64,000 bases of DNA, from assembly GCF_003946865.1 (NCBI RefSeq), contig NZ_QXTH01000007.1, positions 186,001 to 250,000 on the forward strand. Reading direction: 5' to 3'. Position 1 is the stretch's first letter. Each line of letters opens with the position of its first letter. The notes below the pieces were generated by a model. It was not told the origin of the DNA. It did no database searches and saw only the letters and a program-made list of their open reading frames with translations. Source of the stretch: Antribacter gilvus. Lineage in GTDB: Bacteria; Actinomycetota; Actinomycetes; Actinomycetales; Cellulomonadaceae. The position numbers were made by a program, and so were the translations under genes. Shown piece after piece: positions 25,886 to 33,525 of this stretch.

Positions 25886-25911
25886 AGGCCCCGGAGCGAG
25901 CTCCGGGGCCT
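25886..25911 (-). terminator. attenuator hairpin in the thrS leader
   Basis: An 11-bp perfect stem (AGGCCCCGGAG / CTCCGGGGCCT) with a 4-base loop lies 16 bases after the leader-peptide stop and 42 bases before the thrS ATG. The following TCGTCGTG is an exact complement of CACGACGA inside the leader's Thr codons, which offers an alternative pairing. Confidence 0.7.
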
Positions 25912-25926
25912 GTGCTGTGGCAGCGA

Positions 25927-25977
25927 TCAGCGGGCGCCGGAGGGTTCCGGCGTCGTCGTGACGAATGCGCTGATCAT
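25927..25977 (-). CDS. thrS leader peptide MISAFVTTTPEPSGAR
   Basis: A 16-codon frame between the VanY gene and thrS reads MISAFVTTTPEPSGAR with three consecutive ACG threonine codons at positions 7-9. A TAGGCT box ends seven bases before its ATG, so transcription probably starts at this codon. Inside the frame CGCCGGAACCCTCCGGCG can form a pause hairpin, and a terminator hairpin follows the stop. This is the layout of classical attenuation control: scarcity of Thr-tRNA would stall the ribosome on the ACG run and permit read-through into thrS. The function is inferred from layout and codon content. Confidence 0.75.
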   Translation of the reverse strand: MISAFVTTTPEPSGAR

Positions 25978-25995
25978 GTGACCAAGCCTACCCGG

Positions 25996-27114
25996 TCAGC
26001 GGCTCGCCGCGGGCGCCTGCACCGACTGCCAGTGCCACGGCTCCGGGACCCGGCCGCCCGGCTCGGCCCAGGACGGGTGCTCCCAGCCGTGCGCCGCGGA
26101 GTTCGCCTTCAGCCACTGGTACTGCGGGGTTCCGAACGTCTGGACGCCCCCGCCGAAGTCGGCCGCCACACCGAGGCCGTGCGTCGAGCAGCCGGGCGGC
26201 GCGGCGATCGGGGACGACGGCTCGTAGACCCCGAGCTGGTCGTCGTACGTGCGGTAGGCGGAGTTGATCGTCAGGTGCACGCCGAAGGCCTGCTGGTAGG
26301 CCGTGTCCAACGCGACCAGGGTGGGCAGCAGGTCCGCCCGGAGGGCGTAGCCCGGGGCCCACGGGATCTCGGCCAACTCGGCGGGGTCGAGGTGGCCGCT
26401 CCGCGGGGACCACTCCTGGTCCGGCGCGGGGCAGGTGATGGCGTCCTGCGCGTCGTACAGCGACTCGCTCGCCACCACGACACCGTCCCGCTGCGCGGCG
26501 AGGTCGGCCTCGACCTGCTCCAGCGCGGCGACGTCCGTCCCGGCGAGCGCCTGGGTGGCCTCGGCCTCCGTGGCGACGGCGGCGTCCAGCGCGGTACGCA
26601 GCCCGGCGCGCGCCTCGTCGGCGCCCATCCCGTCGGTCGCCGCGAGGACAGCCTCGGCGTCCGGCACGACGGCGGCCAGCCCCGCGCGCACCGTCTCGAC
26701 CTCGGCCCTGGCCAGGTCGACCATCGACGCGCGCACCGTGGCCGACGTCGTCAGCAGGCTCTCCCGGCGCTCGGCGGTGCCGCCGAGGACGAGCCCGACG
26801 GGGAACCGCTCGGCCAGGACGCGGTCCGCCTCGCCGACCTCCCGGGACAGGGCATCGCGGGTGGCGGGATCGGCCACCTTGCCGTCGGACTCCTGCAGCA
26901 ACGCCTCGACCTCGACCGTGGTCTCGGCGAGCGCCTCACGCTCGGACAGGACGTACCAGGTGGCCCCGCCGCCACCCCCCAGCACCATGAGCAGGACGCT
27001 GACCAGGGCCGCGACTCGCAGGGTCCGCCGACGGCGGAGCTTCGCCTCGCGCCGGTCCTTCGCCGTCGTCCCGGACGGGGGGCCGGTCTCGGGGAGCGTG
27101 CTCGTCGAGGTCAC
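25996..27114 (-). CDS. VanY-type D-alanyl-D-alanine carboxypeptidase
   Basis: A 372-residue membrane-anchored protein: Arg-rich cytoplasmic head, one helix (about 33-55), an Ala/Glu-rich coiled region (about 60-225), then the peptidase_M15/VanY domain (about 245-365) with INSAYRTYDDQ, STHGLGVAADFG and the HGWEHPSW and PEPWHW zinc-site groups (the STHG-D and EPWHW motifs are complete). It should trim D-Ala from peptidoglycan stem peptides outside the membrane. The GTG at 27114 is chosen because the basic head and helix follow. Its stop lies 18 bases before the thrS leader start. Confidence 0.88.
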   Translation of the reverse strand: MTSTSTLPETGPPSGTTAKDRREAKLRRRRTLRVAALVSVLLMVLGGGGGATWYVLSEREALAETTVEVEALLQESDGKVADPATRDALSREVGEADRVLAERFPVGLVLGGTAERRESLLTTSATVRASMVDLARAEVETVRAGLAAVVPDAEAVLAATDGMGADEARAGLRTALDAAVATEAEATQALAGTDVAALEQVEADLAAQRDGVVVASESLYDAQDAITCPAPDQEWSPRSGHLDPAELAEIPWAPGYALRADLLPTLVALDTAYQQAFGVHLTINSAYRTYDDQLGVYEPSSPIAAPPGCSTHGLGVAADFGGGVQTFGTPQYQWLKANSAAHGWEHPSWAEPGGRVPEPWHWQSVQAPAASR

Positions 27115-27244
27115 GTCGGAGAAATCTACGGCAGCGGCACCTCCGGGAAGAAACGGCAGAGGCTTGACGGGCACCCGGTAGGCGCTTTCCGCGCGCCCCC
27201 GGCCAGGGCTACCCTGCGAGGGCCCGACCGAGGAGAGTGCCCGC

Positions 27245-29041
27245 ATGTCGTCACCGGCAGCCCCCGCCGACCGCCACCACTTCGACTACTCGCCCTGGGA
27301 CTTCTGGCAGCGCGCGGACGCCGCCGAGCAGGAACGGCAGCGGGCGCTGCAGCGCTCCGTCCAGACCTCCGGCGCCCAAGTCCGGTTCGGCGAGAGCTGC
27401 TTCGTCTCCGGCCTCGCCGCCGTGCAGAACGACGTGCTGGAGCTCGGTGACCGGACCTATCTCGCGGCCCACGTCTACACCTCGGGTGAGCTCCGCGCCG
27501 GCCGGGACTGCTCGGTCAACGCGTTCGCCGTGGTGCGGGGCCGGGTCACGCTCGGGGACGCCGTGCGCGTGGGCGCCCACACGTCGATCCTCGGCTTCAA
27601 CCACAGCATGGAGCCCGACGTCGAGGTCTTCCGTCAGCCCCTGACGAGCCGCGGCATCGCCGTCGGCGACGACGTGTGGATCGGCTCGCACGTGGTGGTG
27701 CTCGACGGCGTCACCGTGGGCGACAAGGCGGTCCTCGCCGCCGGGGCGGTCGTCACGAAGGACGTCCCAGCCGGTGCGATCGTCGCGGGGAACCCCGCGA
27801 AGGTGCTCAAGTGGCGGGTCCCCTCGCTCGCGCGGGCAGCGGGCCCGACGGCGGCCACGCCCGCCGCAACGGCGCCCGCCCCCGCCACACCGGCGCCCGC
27901 GCCCCCACCCGACGATCTCGGCGAGCGCCTCCTCACCTTCCTCCACCGCGCCCGCGAACAAGCAGGCGACGTCCTCGAGCGGAGCTTCGACCGCGACCTG
28001 GGTCTGTTCACCGACCGCCCGGGCCGTCCGGTCACCGTCCGCGCGCAATGCGACGCCGTCGAGGTCGCCCGCTACCTCACGGGCGCCGCGCCCGTCCAGC
28101 TTCCGGCGGCCGAGCAGGTCGGGCGGCTGCGGTCCTGGCAGGACCGGGAGACGGGCCTCGTCGCGCCGATCGACGCCGGCGGGAGCCAGCGCCGCCTGTA
28201 CGACGACGTCGCGGGGCCACCCTCCGCCGTCGACCGCGTGCTGTGGCCGGAGTCCGCCTATCACGTGCTGTGCGTGGGGTACGCGCTCGACCTGCTGGGC
28301 AGCTCCTTCCCCGTGCCTGTGCGGGTGGTCGAGGAGGCGGACGCCGCGACCGTCGTCGGGCTGCTCGAGTCGCTGCCGTGGGACACCGAGGCGTGGACTG
28401 CCGGCCACTACGTCGATCTGCTGGGCACCGCGATCACCTGGAACCTGCGGCAGGGGCGCCGGGGCCGGCCCGGCGCCACCGAGGCCCTGCTCGGCTGGCT
28501 CGGTGCGCACCACGACCCGGCGACGGGACTGTGGGGCCGGCCGAGCCCGTCCGACGGATGGCTGCAGCCGGTGAACGGCTTCTACCGCCTCACCCGCGGC
28601 ACGTACGCCCAGCTCGGCCTGCCGCTGCCGTACCCGGAGCGCACGATCGACACGGTGCTGGCGCACGCCGCCGACGCCCGGTACTTCGCGCCGGACCGGC
28701 AGAACGCGTGCAACGTCCTCGACGTCGCGCACCCGCTGTGGCTGAGCGGGCGGCAGACCGGTCACCGCCGCGAGGAGGTGGTGCGGCTCGCGCGCCGCCT
28801 CCTGTCCGACGTCCTCGGCCGCTGGGTCGACGGCCGAGGTCTCGGCTTCCGGGCCCCGCACCCGTCGTCGGCCACCGTGGCGGACGCGGAGCCGGGCCTG
28901 CAGGGCACGGAGATGTGGCTCGCGATCGTGTGGCTGCTGGCCGACCTGGCGGGCCTGTCCGACCTCGTCGGCTTCCGCCCGGCGGGCGTCCACTCCCCCG
29001 ACGTCGCGGCGACGCTCCAGGCCGACCCCGCCGGCCGGTGA
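27245..29041 (+). CDS. hexapeptide-repeat acyltransferase fused to an alpha-helical toroid-like domain
   Basis: A 598-residue two-domain protein. Residues about 40-195 form a left-handed beta-helix acyltransferase: VYTSGELRAGRDCSVNAFAVVRG, a catalytic His in the NHSM segment, and VGDDVWIGSHVVVLDGVTVGDKAVLAAGAVVTKDVPAGAIVAGNPAKV, the classic O-acetyltransferase ending. A Pro/Ala linker (about 200-225) joins it to a C-terminal helical domain of about 370 residues with repeated Trp/Tyr-rich helices that resembles an alpha/alpha toroid. I do not recognise that second domain's family or substrate. The ATG has GAGGAG upstream. The protein is soluble and its neighbours give no pathway. Confidence 0.75.
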   Translation: MSSPAAPADRHHFDYSPWDFWQRADAAEQERQRALQRSVQTSGAQVRFGESCFVSGLAAVQNDVLELGDRTYLAAHVYTSGELRAGRDCSVNAFAVVRGRVTLGDAVRVGAHTSILGFNHSMEPDVEVFRQPLTSRGIAVGDDVWIGSHVVVLDGVTVGDKAVLAAGAVVTKDVPAGAIVAGNPAKVLKWRVPSLARAAGPTAATPAATAPAPATPAPAPPPDDLGERLLTFLHRAREQAGDVLERSFDRDLGLFTDRPGRPVTVRAQCDAVEVARYLTGAAPVQLPAAEQVGRLRSWQDRETGLVAPIDAGGSQRRLYDDVAGPPSAVDRVLWPESAYHVLCVGYALDLLGSSFPVPVRVVEEADAATVVGLLESLPWDTEAWTAGHYVDLLGTAITWNLRQGRRGRPGATEALLGWLGAHHDPATGLWGRPSPSDGWLQPVNGFYRLTRGTYAQLGLPLPYPERTIDTVLAHAADARYFAPDRQNACNVLDVAHPLWLSGRQTGHRREEVVRLARRLLSDVLGRWVDGRGLGFRAPHPSSATVADAEPGLQGTEMWLAIVWLLADLAGLSDLVGFRPAGVHSPDVAATLQADPAGR

Positions 29042-29065
29042 CGACCGGCCCCCACCTCGGGGGCC

Positions 29066-29971
29066 CTATGCCAGCCGCGCGGTCAGCACCAGGTCGCGCC
29101 CGACGTCGAGCCGGACGTCCGCCACGCGCACCCCGGCAGGGAGGTGCTCGGCGAGGTCGATCCGCTGGTTCGACACCGCTTCCACCCGGCTGCGGACCAC
29201 CGTCAGGAGGGCGGCGACGAGCGGGTTGCCGCTGCTGAGCGACACGTCGCCGATCACGAGCACGAGATCCTCGTCCACCGCTGCCGACGCCGTGGCGGTG
29301 ACGCCGGCCGCGAGGAACATCCCCTTCTTCACGGCAGCCTTGGCGCGGAGGCGGACGGCCCGGGGACCCTCCGACACGACGTCGAGGTCCAGGTCGGTCA
29401 ACGTGATGCCCTGCTGTGCGAGCACCACCGTCAGCACGCCGCGCGCCGTGGCGACCAGGCCGTCCTTCGGCACGGCGAGCCGCGCGTGCCCGGTGACCGG
29501 GGTGTCCGACGTCGGCTCGACCGCCTCGACCCCGACGTTCCCGTCGGCTCCCTCGACCCAGGCGAACGGCAGGCCGTCCAGCTCCACGCCGAGGTCGACG
29601 GGCAGGTCGACGACGGTCACCGGGTGCGCGTCGAGCCGCAGCCGCCCGACCCGGCCGGTCTCCCGGGACACGACCTGGGGCGTCCAGTCGTCGTCGTCCG
29701 GGGGGCCGCCGCCCTCGGGCACGCCCGTGAGCGGGACCGTCACCCCGGAGAGGTCGACGTCCAGCGTCGCCACGTCCGGCCCGGTGCCGACCATGGTCGC
29801 GTCGATCCGCACGCGGTCGAGGCCGATCACCTCGGGGCCCACCTGGGCACGGAGCACGCCGAGCAGCCGCTCGGTGAGTTCTGCACCCGAGGCCGGACGG
29901 GGTGCCGGCCCGAGGGACAGGTACTCCGGGGTCGCGGGCGGGTCGGCGGGGTACGGGTTCGTCGTCTGCAC
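29066..29971 (-). CDS. DUF2993 / LmeA-like lipid-binding protein
   Basis: A 301-residue protein of mainly beta strands in the DUF2993 family, whose characterised member LmeA binds phospholipid and supports mannoglycolipid maturation in mycobacteria. Unlike LmeA I see no signal peptide or membrane helix at the N-terminus, which is short and Pro-rich, so this copy may be cytoplasmic. A TACGGT box ends six bases before the GTG, suggesting a leaderless mRNA. It converges on the acyltransferase fusion with 24 bases between stops, and DinB lies just upstream. Confidence 0.78.
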   Translation of the reverse strand: MQTTNPYPADPPATPEYLSLGPAPRPASGAELTERLLGVLRAQVGPEVIGLDRVRIDATMVGTGPDVATLDVDLSGVTVPLTGVPEGGGPPDDDDWTPQVVSRETGRVGRLRLDAHPVTVVDLPVDLGVELDGLPFAWVEGADGNVGVEAVEPTSDTPVTGHARLAVPKDGLVATARGVLTVVLAQQGITLTDLDLDVVSEGPRAVRLRAKAAVKKGMFLAAGVTATASAAVDEDLVLVIGDVSLSSGNPLVAALLTVVRSRVEAVSNQRIDLAEHLPAGVRVADVRLDVGRDLVLTARLA

Positions 29972-30005
29972 GAGGCAACCGTACGCGGGGACGCCGACCG
30001 AGACG

Positions 30006-31088
30006 TCAGATCCGCCCGCGGGCCGGCGTGCGCTCGAGAGGGTCGCCGCCGTCGGGCATCACCATCTCGGCACGGACCCCGAGCAGGCGCACCTCCCGGC
30101 CGGGCTCCATGGTTGCCGCGAGGGTGAGGACCGCCGAGGTCAGGTCGTCGAGCGACCGCGTCGGGGCGGCCAGCTTCTTGGACCGGTTCTGCGTGAAGAA
30201 CGGGGCGTAGCGCACCTTGAGCCCCACCCGGAAGACCGGCCGGTCCTCCGCCTCGACGTCGGCGAGCACCTGCGCCACCAGGTCCCGCAACGCGGCCTCC
30301 ACCTCCTGCGGGGTCGTGAGGTTCCGCTGGTAGGTGGTCTCCCGGCTGTGCCCGCGCGCCACCCAGGGCGTGTCGTCGACCACGGCGGAGCCCCGGCCGT
30401 GCCCCAGGTCGCCGTACCAGGCGCCCATGCGCGGGCCGAACTCGGCGACCAGCACGTCGAGGTCGGCCGCCGCGAGCTCGGCGACCGTGCGGATGCCGTG
30501 CGCGGCAAGCCGCTTGGACACCTTGGCGCCGACGCCCCACAGGTCGATCGTCGGCCGCTCCCCCATCACCTCGAACCAGCTCTCGGCGGTGAGGCGGTAG
30601 ACGCCGGCGGGCTTGCCGAACCCGGTGGCGATCTTCGCGCGGATCTTGTTGTCGCCGATGCCGACCGAGCAGTGCAGCGCGGTGGCGCCGAGGACCGCCT
30701 GCTGCACCCGATGGGCAACAGGCTCGGGCTCCTCGGCGTCGACCCCCACGAACGCCTCGTCCCAGCCGAGCACCTCGACCACCAGTCCGAGGCCACGGAG
30801 CGTGTCCATCACGTGCGCGGACGCCGCGAGGTACTCCTCGCGGTCGACGGGCAGGATGATCGCGTCCGGGACCTTGCGTGCGGCGATCCGCAGCGGCATG
30901 CCCGAGCCGACGCCGAACGCCCGCGCCTCGTAGGACGCGGTGGAGACCACGGCCCGCTCGGTCGGGTCGCCGCGCCCGCCCACGATCACCGGCTTGCCGG
31001 CGAGCTCCGGGCGCCGCAGGATCTCGACCGCCACGAGGAACTGGTCGAGGTCGACGTGCAGCACCCATCGGGAGGCGCGCGGGCCCAT
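30006..31088 (-). CDS. dinB: DNA polymerase IV (Y-family)
   Basis: A 360-residue Y-family polymerase. The N-terminal HVDLDQFLVAVE supplies the first catalytic Asp, GWDEAFVG the second acidic pair (the family's SxDEA with W for I and G for S), and GIGDNKIRAKIATGFGKPAGVY the conserved thumb-proximal motif. The C-terminal third is the little-finger domain; no beta-clamp motif is obvious at the end (LERTPARGRI). It copies damaged DNA with low fidelity. An ATG directly preceded by CAGACT-N6 suggests a leaderless transcript. Confidence 0.93.
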   Translation of the reverse strand: MGPRASRWVLHVDLDQFLVAVEILRRPELAGKPVIVGGRGDPTERAVVSTASYEARAFGVGSGMPLRIAARKVPDAIILPVDREEYLAASAHVMDTLRGLGLVVEVLGWDEAFVGVDAEEPEPVAHRVQQAVLGATALHCSVGIGDNKIRAKIATGFGKPAGVYRLTAESWFEVMGERPTIDLWGVGAKVSKRLAAHGIRTVAELAAADLDVLVAEFGPRMGAWYGDLGHGRGSAVVDDTPWVARGHSRETTYQRNLTTPQEVEAALRDLVAQVLADVEAEDRPVFRVGLKVRYAPFFTQNRSKKLAAPTRSLDDLTSAVLTLAATMEPGREVRLLGVRAEMVMPDGGDPLERTPARGRI

Positions 31089-31125
31089 GGGACGAGTCTG
31101 GAGCCGTGGCGCACCCGCCGCTACC

Positions 31126-31169
31126 CGCGGTCGCCGTCGGCGGCCCTGAGCCCGCCGACGGCGACCGCG
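31126..31169 (-). terminator. terminator hairpin after the MFS exporter
   Basis: Perfect 18-base arms (CGCGGTCGCCGTCGGCGG) with an 8-base loop, seven bases past the MFS stop and before the dinB promoter. Confidence 0.7.
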
Positions 31170-31175
31170 TGCCGG

Positions 31176-32618
31176 TCAGGCCAGCTGGTCGACGGGAGCG
31201 GCGTCCTCAGGAGCCGCCTGGGCGGAGCGCCCGAGGAAGGCCGCGGCGGCAGCCGCGCCCAGCAGCGCCACCACGGCCGAGCCCAGGAACGCCGCGGAGT
31301 AGCCGTCGGTCAGGGCGGCGGGGTCACCGATCCGGTCTGCGCCGTTGGCGGCCGCGACCGCCGTCATCACGGCCAGCCCGAGCGCGGAGCCGACCTGGTA
31401 GCTGGTGTTGACGATGCCCGAGGCCAGGCCGCCCTCCTCCGGCCGAGCAGCCGCGATGGCGGTGCCGAGCGTGGGGATGAAGGCCAGCGACATCCCGAGG
31501 GAGGCCACCAGGGAGGCCGGCAGGACGTCGACGACGAACGAGCCGGCCGGGTCGACGAACGAGAGCCAGAACATGCCTGCCGCCAGCAGGAGAAGACCGG
31601 CGACGGTGACCTTCTTGGGCCCGAAGGTCCCGATCACGCGCGGGGCCACGACGACCATGCCGAGCATGATCAGCGCGGTCATCGGCAGGAGCGCCGCACC
31701 GGACGGGAAGGCGGAGTAGCCGAGCACCTGCTGCAGGTAGAGGTTGAGGAAGAACCACATGGGGATCCACGCCGCGCCGAGGAGGATCTGGGCGAGGTTC
31801 GCCGCCGCCAGGTCGGGGGCCCGGAAGATCCCCAGCCGGACGAGCGGGTAGCGCCCCTTGGCCTGCGTCGCGACGAAGGTCGCCAGCAGGACGACGGCGA
31901 TGCCCAGGACCAGCCACGTGCTCCCCGCCCCCCAGCCCACCTCGGGTGCCTTGACCACGGCGTAGACGGCTGCCGCGAGCCCGCCGGTGACCGTCACCGC
32001 ACCGACGAGGTCGATGCGCGCCCGCCGGGCCGGCCCGCCGGAGGGCATGACCCGGGGCACGAGCGTCAGGATCACCAGCGCGATCGGGACGTTGATGAAG
32101 AACACCCAGGGCCAGCTGACGTACTCGGTGATGATCCCGCCGAGGAAGACTCCGGCGGTGCCGCCTGCGGGTGCTGCCGCGCCGTAGAGGGCGAGCGCCT
32201 TGGTGAGCTGCTTCGGGTCGGCGCCGAAGAGCATGAACAGGAGAGCCAGGGCCGACGGCGCGATCAGTGCGGACCCCGCCCCCTGCAGCGCCCGTCCGGC
32301 CAGCTCGGCGCCCGGCCCCGAGGCCAGGCCCGCGAGCAGCGAGCCCGCTGCCAGGACGACCCATCCGGCGCTGAACACCCGGCGGGCGCCGAGGACGTCG
32401 GAGAGCTTGCCGCCCAGGAGGAGGAGCCCGCCGAACGCGACGACGTAGGCGTTGAAGACCCACGAGAGGTCCTCGGGCGAGAACCCGAGGTCGGCCTGCA
32501 TCTCGGGGAGTGCCACCCCGATGATCGACGTGTCCATGATGACCATGAACTGGGCGGCCGCGATGACCGCCAGACCGAGCCGGCGCCGCGAGGCTACCGG
32601 CGGTTCCTGCTGAGACAT
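31176..32618 (-). CDS. EmrB/QacA-type MFS exporter
   Basis: A 480-residue membrane protein with about thirteen to fourteen hydrophobic helices. Helix 1 ends FMVIMDTSIIGVALP and the 2-3 loop is GGKLSDVLGARRVF (MFS motif A); AAPAGGTAGVFLGGII resembles antiporter motif C of proton-coupled drug exporters. The ATG at 32618 was chosen because AAGGAG lies nine bases before it, too close to the ATG nine bases upstream. Three palindromes of the same design lie between this gene and the divergent cysteine-protein gene, and the nearest one covers the likely -10 region, so expression is probably repressed by a regulator not encoded here. Confidence 0.87.
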   Translation of the reverse strand: MSQQEPPVASRRRLGLAVIAAAQFMVIMDTSIIGVALPEMQADLGFSPEDLSWVFNAYVVAFGGLLLLGGKLSDVLGARRVFSAGWVVLAAGSLLAGLASGPGAELAGRALQGAGSALIAPSALALLFMLFGADPKQLTKALALYGAAAPAGGTAGVFLGGIITEYVSWPWVFFINVPIALVILTLVPRVMPSGGPARRARIDLVGAVTVTGGLAAAVYAVVKAPEVGWGAGSTWLVLGIAVVLLATFVATQAKGRYPLVRLGIFRAPDLAAANLAQILLGAAWIPMWFFLNLYLQQVLGYSAFPSGAALLPMTALIMLGMVVVAPRVIGTFGPKKVTVAGLLLLAAGMFWLSFVDPAGSFVVDVLPASLVASLGMSLAFIPTLGTAIAAARPEEGGLASGIVNTSYQVGSALGLAVMTAVAAANGADRIGDPAALTDGYSAAFLGSAVVALLGAAAAAAFLGRSAQAAPEDAAPVDQLA

Positions 32619-32664
32619 CTGCCTCATCTCCTTCTCTGTCGTGCCCGTACCACGTGGACAGTCG

Positions 32665-32683
32665 GATACCCATCTGGGGTATC
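32665..32683. promoter_or_regulatory. operator copy 1, GATACCC-N5-GGGTATC
   Basis: A perfect 7-base inverted repeat with spacer ATCTG, about 47 bases upstream of the MFS start and overlapping a TATCCG box on the minus strand. One of three in the divergent promoter region. Confidence 0.75.
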
Positions 32684-32706
32684 TGACCAGCGCGAACCTA
32701 CCACCA

Positions 32707-32725
32707 GATACCCCGGAGGGGTATA
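32707..32725. promoter_or_regulatory. operator copy 2, GATACCC-N5-GGGTATA
   Basis: The second palindrome of the divergent region, spacer CGGAG, one base off perfect symmetry at the right end. It starts 42 bases after copy 1. Confidence 0.75.
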
Positions 32726-32778
32726 CCTGCGAAGCGGGTTCGCAGTGATGGCCGTCACCATCACGCCACCGGTCGGCC

Positions 32779-32797
32779 GATACCCGACCGGGGTATC
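32779..32797. promoter_or_regulatory. operator copy 3 overlapping a leaderless promoter
   Basis: GATACCC-GACCG-GGGTATC. Its right arm contains most of the -10 box TATCCT (32794-32799), which ends six bases before the GTG of the cysteine-protein gene. Bound repressor would block that promoter. Confidence 0.75.
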
Positions 32798-32805
32798 CTC
32801 GTGCG

Positions 32806-33198
32806 GTGCCCGAGACAACCGACCGTGCCGCGCAGCCCCGCGCAACGACCCCTGGGCTCACCGCCTGCAGCCTCTGCGCCGGGGAGACCCTCGGCTCCTG
32901 CGACCCGCTCCCCGGCGGTCAGCTGGCGCGCCTTCGCGCCCTGGAGTCCGACGGCGTAGCGCGGCTCGCCCTCGCCGAGTGCCTCGACGAGTGCGAGCGG
33001 GGCGACGTCGTCGTCGCTCGCCCGAGCTCCGCAGGCCGGGAGGTCGCCGGCCGGCCGGTCTGGTTCGAACGCCTGGCGGGTGACGAGCCGACGACCCGCC
33101 TCCGGGAGTGGCTGGCGACCGGCGGGCCCGGTGTCGCGGAGCTACCCGCCGAGCTGCGCCCTCTCGTCATCAATCGTTCGGCCGAGTCGCAGGACTGA
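32806..33198 (+). CDS. small Cys-rich ferredoxin/thioredoxin-like protein
   Basis: A 130-residue soluble protein. Near the start TACSLCAGETLGSCDP and later LAECLDECERGDVVVARP give a CxxC-x7-C ... CxxxC pattern like the (2Fe-2S) thioredoxin-like ferredoxins and DUF1636 proteins, so cluster or metal binding is likely but not proven. The remainder is a small alpha/beta domain. It shares a 187-base divergent promoter region with the MFS exporter and three matching operators, so the two probably respond to the same signal. The mRNA appears leaderless. Confidence 0.65.
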   Translation: MPETTDRAAQPRATTPGLTACSLCAGETLGSCDPLPGGQLARLRALESDGVARLALAECLDECERGDVVVARPSSAGREVAGRPVWFERLAGDEPTTRLREWLATGGPGVAELPAELRPLVINRSAESQD

Positions 33199-33329
33199 AG
33201 TCCCTGGTCATGCCGGTGAAGCCCTTTATCGCAGATCGAACACTTCGGTCAAGGACGACATAGCGCCACGCGCCGGTCGTGACTCGATTGTGACTTCTCC
33301 GTGATCTTGGGTTACCGTCAATCCGCTCG

Positions 33330-33512
33330 CGGCACCTCCGTGAGCACCCGAGGCGGACGCCGAGCCCTGTCACCGTCCCGAGGTTCGTACGACCAGATGA
33401 CAGGGACGGGGGACCCATGCAAGTGGGCACCACCGGTGTCCTTGGGGTGAAGCCGCACGTGTGCGGCCGGGTCAGTCTCCGATCCGAACCCGACAGCTCA
33501 CCTCGCAGGCGG
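33330..33512 (+). promoter_or_regulatory. ydaO/yuaA-type c-di-AMP riboswitch
   Basis: The 327-base gap before the NlpC gene contains the conserved blocks of this riboswitch in order: GCACCTCCGTGAGCACCCG with GACGCCGAGCCCTGTCACC, then ACAGGGACGGGGGACCC (about 33400-33416), CTTGGGGTGAAGC (about 33441-33453) and CCGAACCCGACAGCTCACC with CTCGCAGGC (about 33484-33510). In actinobacteria it commonly controls Rpf and NlpC/P60 wall hydrolases and switches them off when c-di-AMP is high. A TTGTGA and GGTTACCGT pair at about 33288-33318 is the likely promoter. The first 90 bases of the gap show nothing else. Confidence 0.9.
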
Positions 33513-33525
33513 CAGGAGAACCGAC

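Noticed and set aside
27164-27185. TTGACG followed by TAGGCG as a promoter of the acyltransferase fusion
   Set aside because: The two hexamers are only nine bases apart, too close for a sigma-70-type promoter.
29226-33083. A 1285-codon open frame on the plus strand
   Set aside because: It runs antisense through the LmeA-like, dinB and MFS genes, all of which have intact family motifs. In DNA this GC-rich, stop-free antisense frames are expected.
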